The notes beneath the pieces were generated by a model. The model saw only the letters and a program-made list of their open reading frames with translations. It was not told where the DNA came from and did no database searches. Positions 62,961 to 64,000 of a stretch of 64,000 bases of DNA are shown piece by piece. The position numbers were made by a program, and so were the translations under genes. Position 1 is the stretch's first letter. Every line of letters begins with the position of its first letter. Location: contig CP154957.1 in assembly GCA_039621445.1 (NCBI GenBank), positions 6,906,966-6,970,965 on the forward strand. Reading direction: 5' to 3'. The DNA is from Euglena gracilis (lineage: Eukaryota; Euglenida; Euglenophyceae; Euglenales).

Positions 62961-63419
62961 TCTTCTTTTGGGGTGTGCCTATATGTCTATTCTGGTTGAA
63001 GTTATACTGCGGTATTGAGAATAGTTTGGACTTTGGACGAGGACAAAGTGCCTGCACTCTCAAAACAGACAATTGGGGAGATATACCTTCCAGTGCAATG
63101 ACACGTGCCTGCTGTTGAGTGTCTGATATGCTTTTGCTGCGAGTTGGCGGGCCTGAATGATAGGATAAAACGGTTGAAAAGGGTCAGAAAAGGTCGAAAT
63201 GAACACCAAATCGAATCGAAACAAAAGGGTGATAACCTCAAAATACTCAACACTGAATCACAAAATAATCCACAAAACAACATACCTGGGGAACATCTTT
63301 TGGGTATCCAAAGTCAGGGATTGGGGGGGGGGGCAAATGGGCGGTATCTGCTTTCGTCTCCTCGTTTGGGCAAAGCTTTTTGTTCCGGTCTTGCTTAACG
63401 TATTCATAATTTGACATTT

Positions 63420-64000
63420 GTTTCATTTCACTGGTCCATGGGTTTCAAGGGACTCCATTCAAGGGATGACTTCTCAGAGATGAATAGCGTTGCCAGATAG
63501 AAATTTCTGAGTTTTCAACTTTTAATTGAATTTTGCAGGAAATGTGAATACCTGTGTTATTTGAGCATTCAGTGTTCCGGGCGGGGTGTATGTGAACACA
63601 GAGGGGTAACCCCCCCCCCATTTAGACCAACCCCCTTTACACCGACTCCCCCCATTTATACCAACCCCGCTGGAAAAACAAAAGCAATACATTTATACTG
63701 ACTCCCCCCTTAACACCGACCCCTGGAGAAAAAAAGTGAAAATACATTTACACCGACCCGCTCTCTGGCATCCTGTGCGCACCAAGGTCAAGCACAAAAA
63801 AAACACAAAGACGTCGCAGTAAACACAAAAAGGGACTCAAGCTCACCCCAGCGTCCACTTTTTGGCGAAACGTCAACAGCTGGATGGTTGTTTATTGGGG
63901 GTGGACAACGAAACAGGGGAATGCAAATACCTCGTCCCTGCCCTCCCCCCCAGTCGAGCACCTTGACTCGTGAATTCCAAGAAATGTAAAAATAACAAAC
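63420..64000. other. Right edge of window, no gene seen
   Basis: AT-rich sequence, then ATTTATACCGAC-like units with C runs (63,600-63,760), as also seen near 54,100. No exon recognised. Confidence 0.5.

Overview
This is a stretch of eukaryotic nuclear DNA carrying two intron-rich genes, both on the minus strand, head to tail. Short GC-rich exons (about 40 to 205 bp) sit in long, AT-richer introns packed with small inverted-repeat elements, poly-G/poly-C runs and microsatellites. The best guess at the organism is a euglenid or close relative (Euglenozoa). The reason is that ordinary GT-AG introns are mixed with introns lacking GT-AG whose ends pair with each other and carry CAG at +4 to +6 and CTG at -8 to -6. 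As I recall it, that is the signature of euglenid nonconventional introns. TTAGGG-type tracts and the one-directional gene order agree. The species is an inference.

Layout in transcription order (right to left). An armadillo-repeat (ARM) gene runs from about 60.2 kb (possibly 61.5 kb) to about 22.7 kb. It encodes a Ser/Pro-rich N-terminal part, roughly a dozen ARM repeats and a basic C-terminal tail, about 1000 residues over about 25 recognised exons; I cannot name it. A spacer of about 5.6 kb follows (16.9-22.5 kb), holding only repeats. Then RPN5, the PSMD12 subunit of the 26S proteasome lid, runs from 16,862 to 195 in 13 exons. The 13 exons add up to 1461 nt, an open frame of 486 codons plus stop that follows the known Rpn5 sequence end to end.

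The most interesting content lies in the introns. Two related families of inverted-repeat elements (A: ends CAGGGCGGTCC; B: ends CAGGCATTATT) are flanked by 8-bp target duplications, like hAT-type MITEs. One ARM-gene intron (57,274-57,752) is a family B element plus exactly one duplication's worth of flank. One RPN5 intron (1,056-1,428) has family A ends. The splice geometry (3 nt before CAG, 5 nt after CTG, total 8) equals the duplication length, so splicing restores the uninterrupted reading frame. The window therefore looks like a record of transposons becoming introns. Other residents are foldback elements (two with telomere-like tracts inside), G-rich families, nested insertions and several microsatellites. 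Splice sites were read by eye from frame, boundary motifs and family conservation; no transcript data were available.
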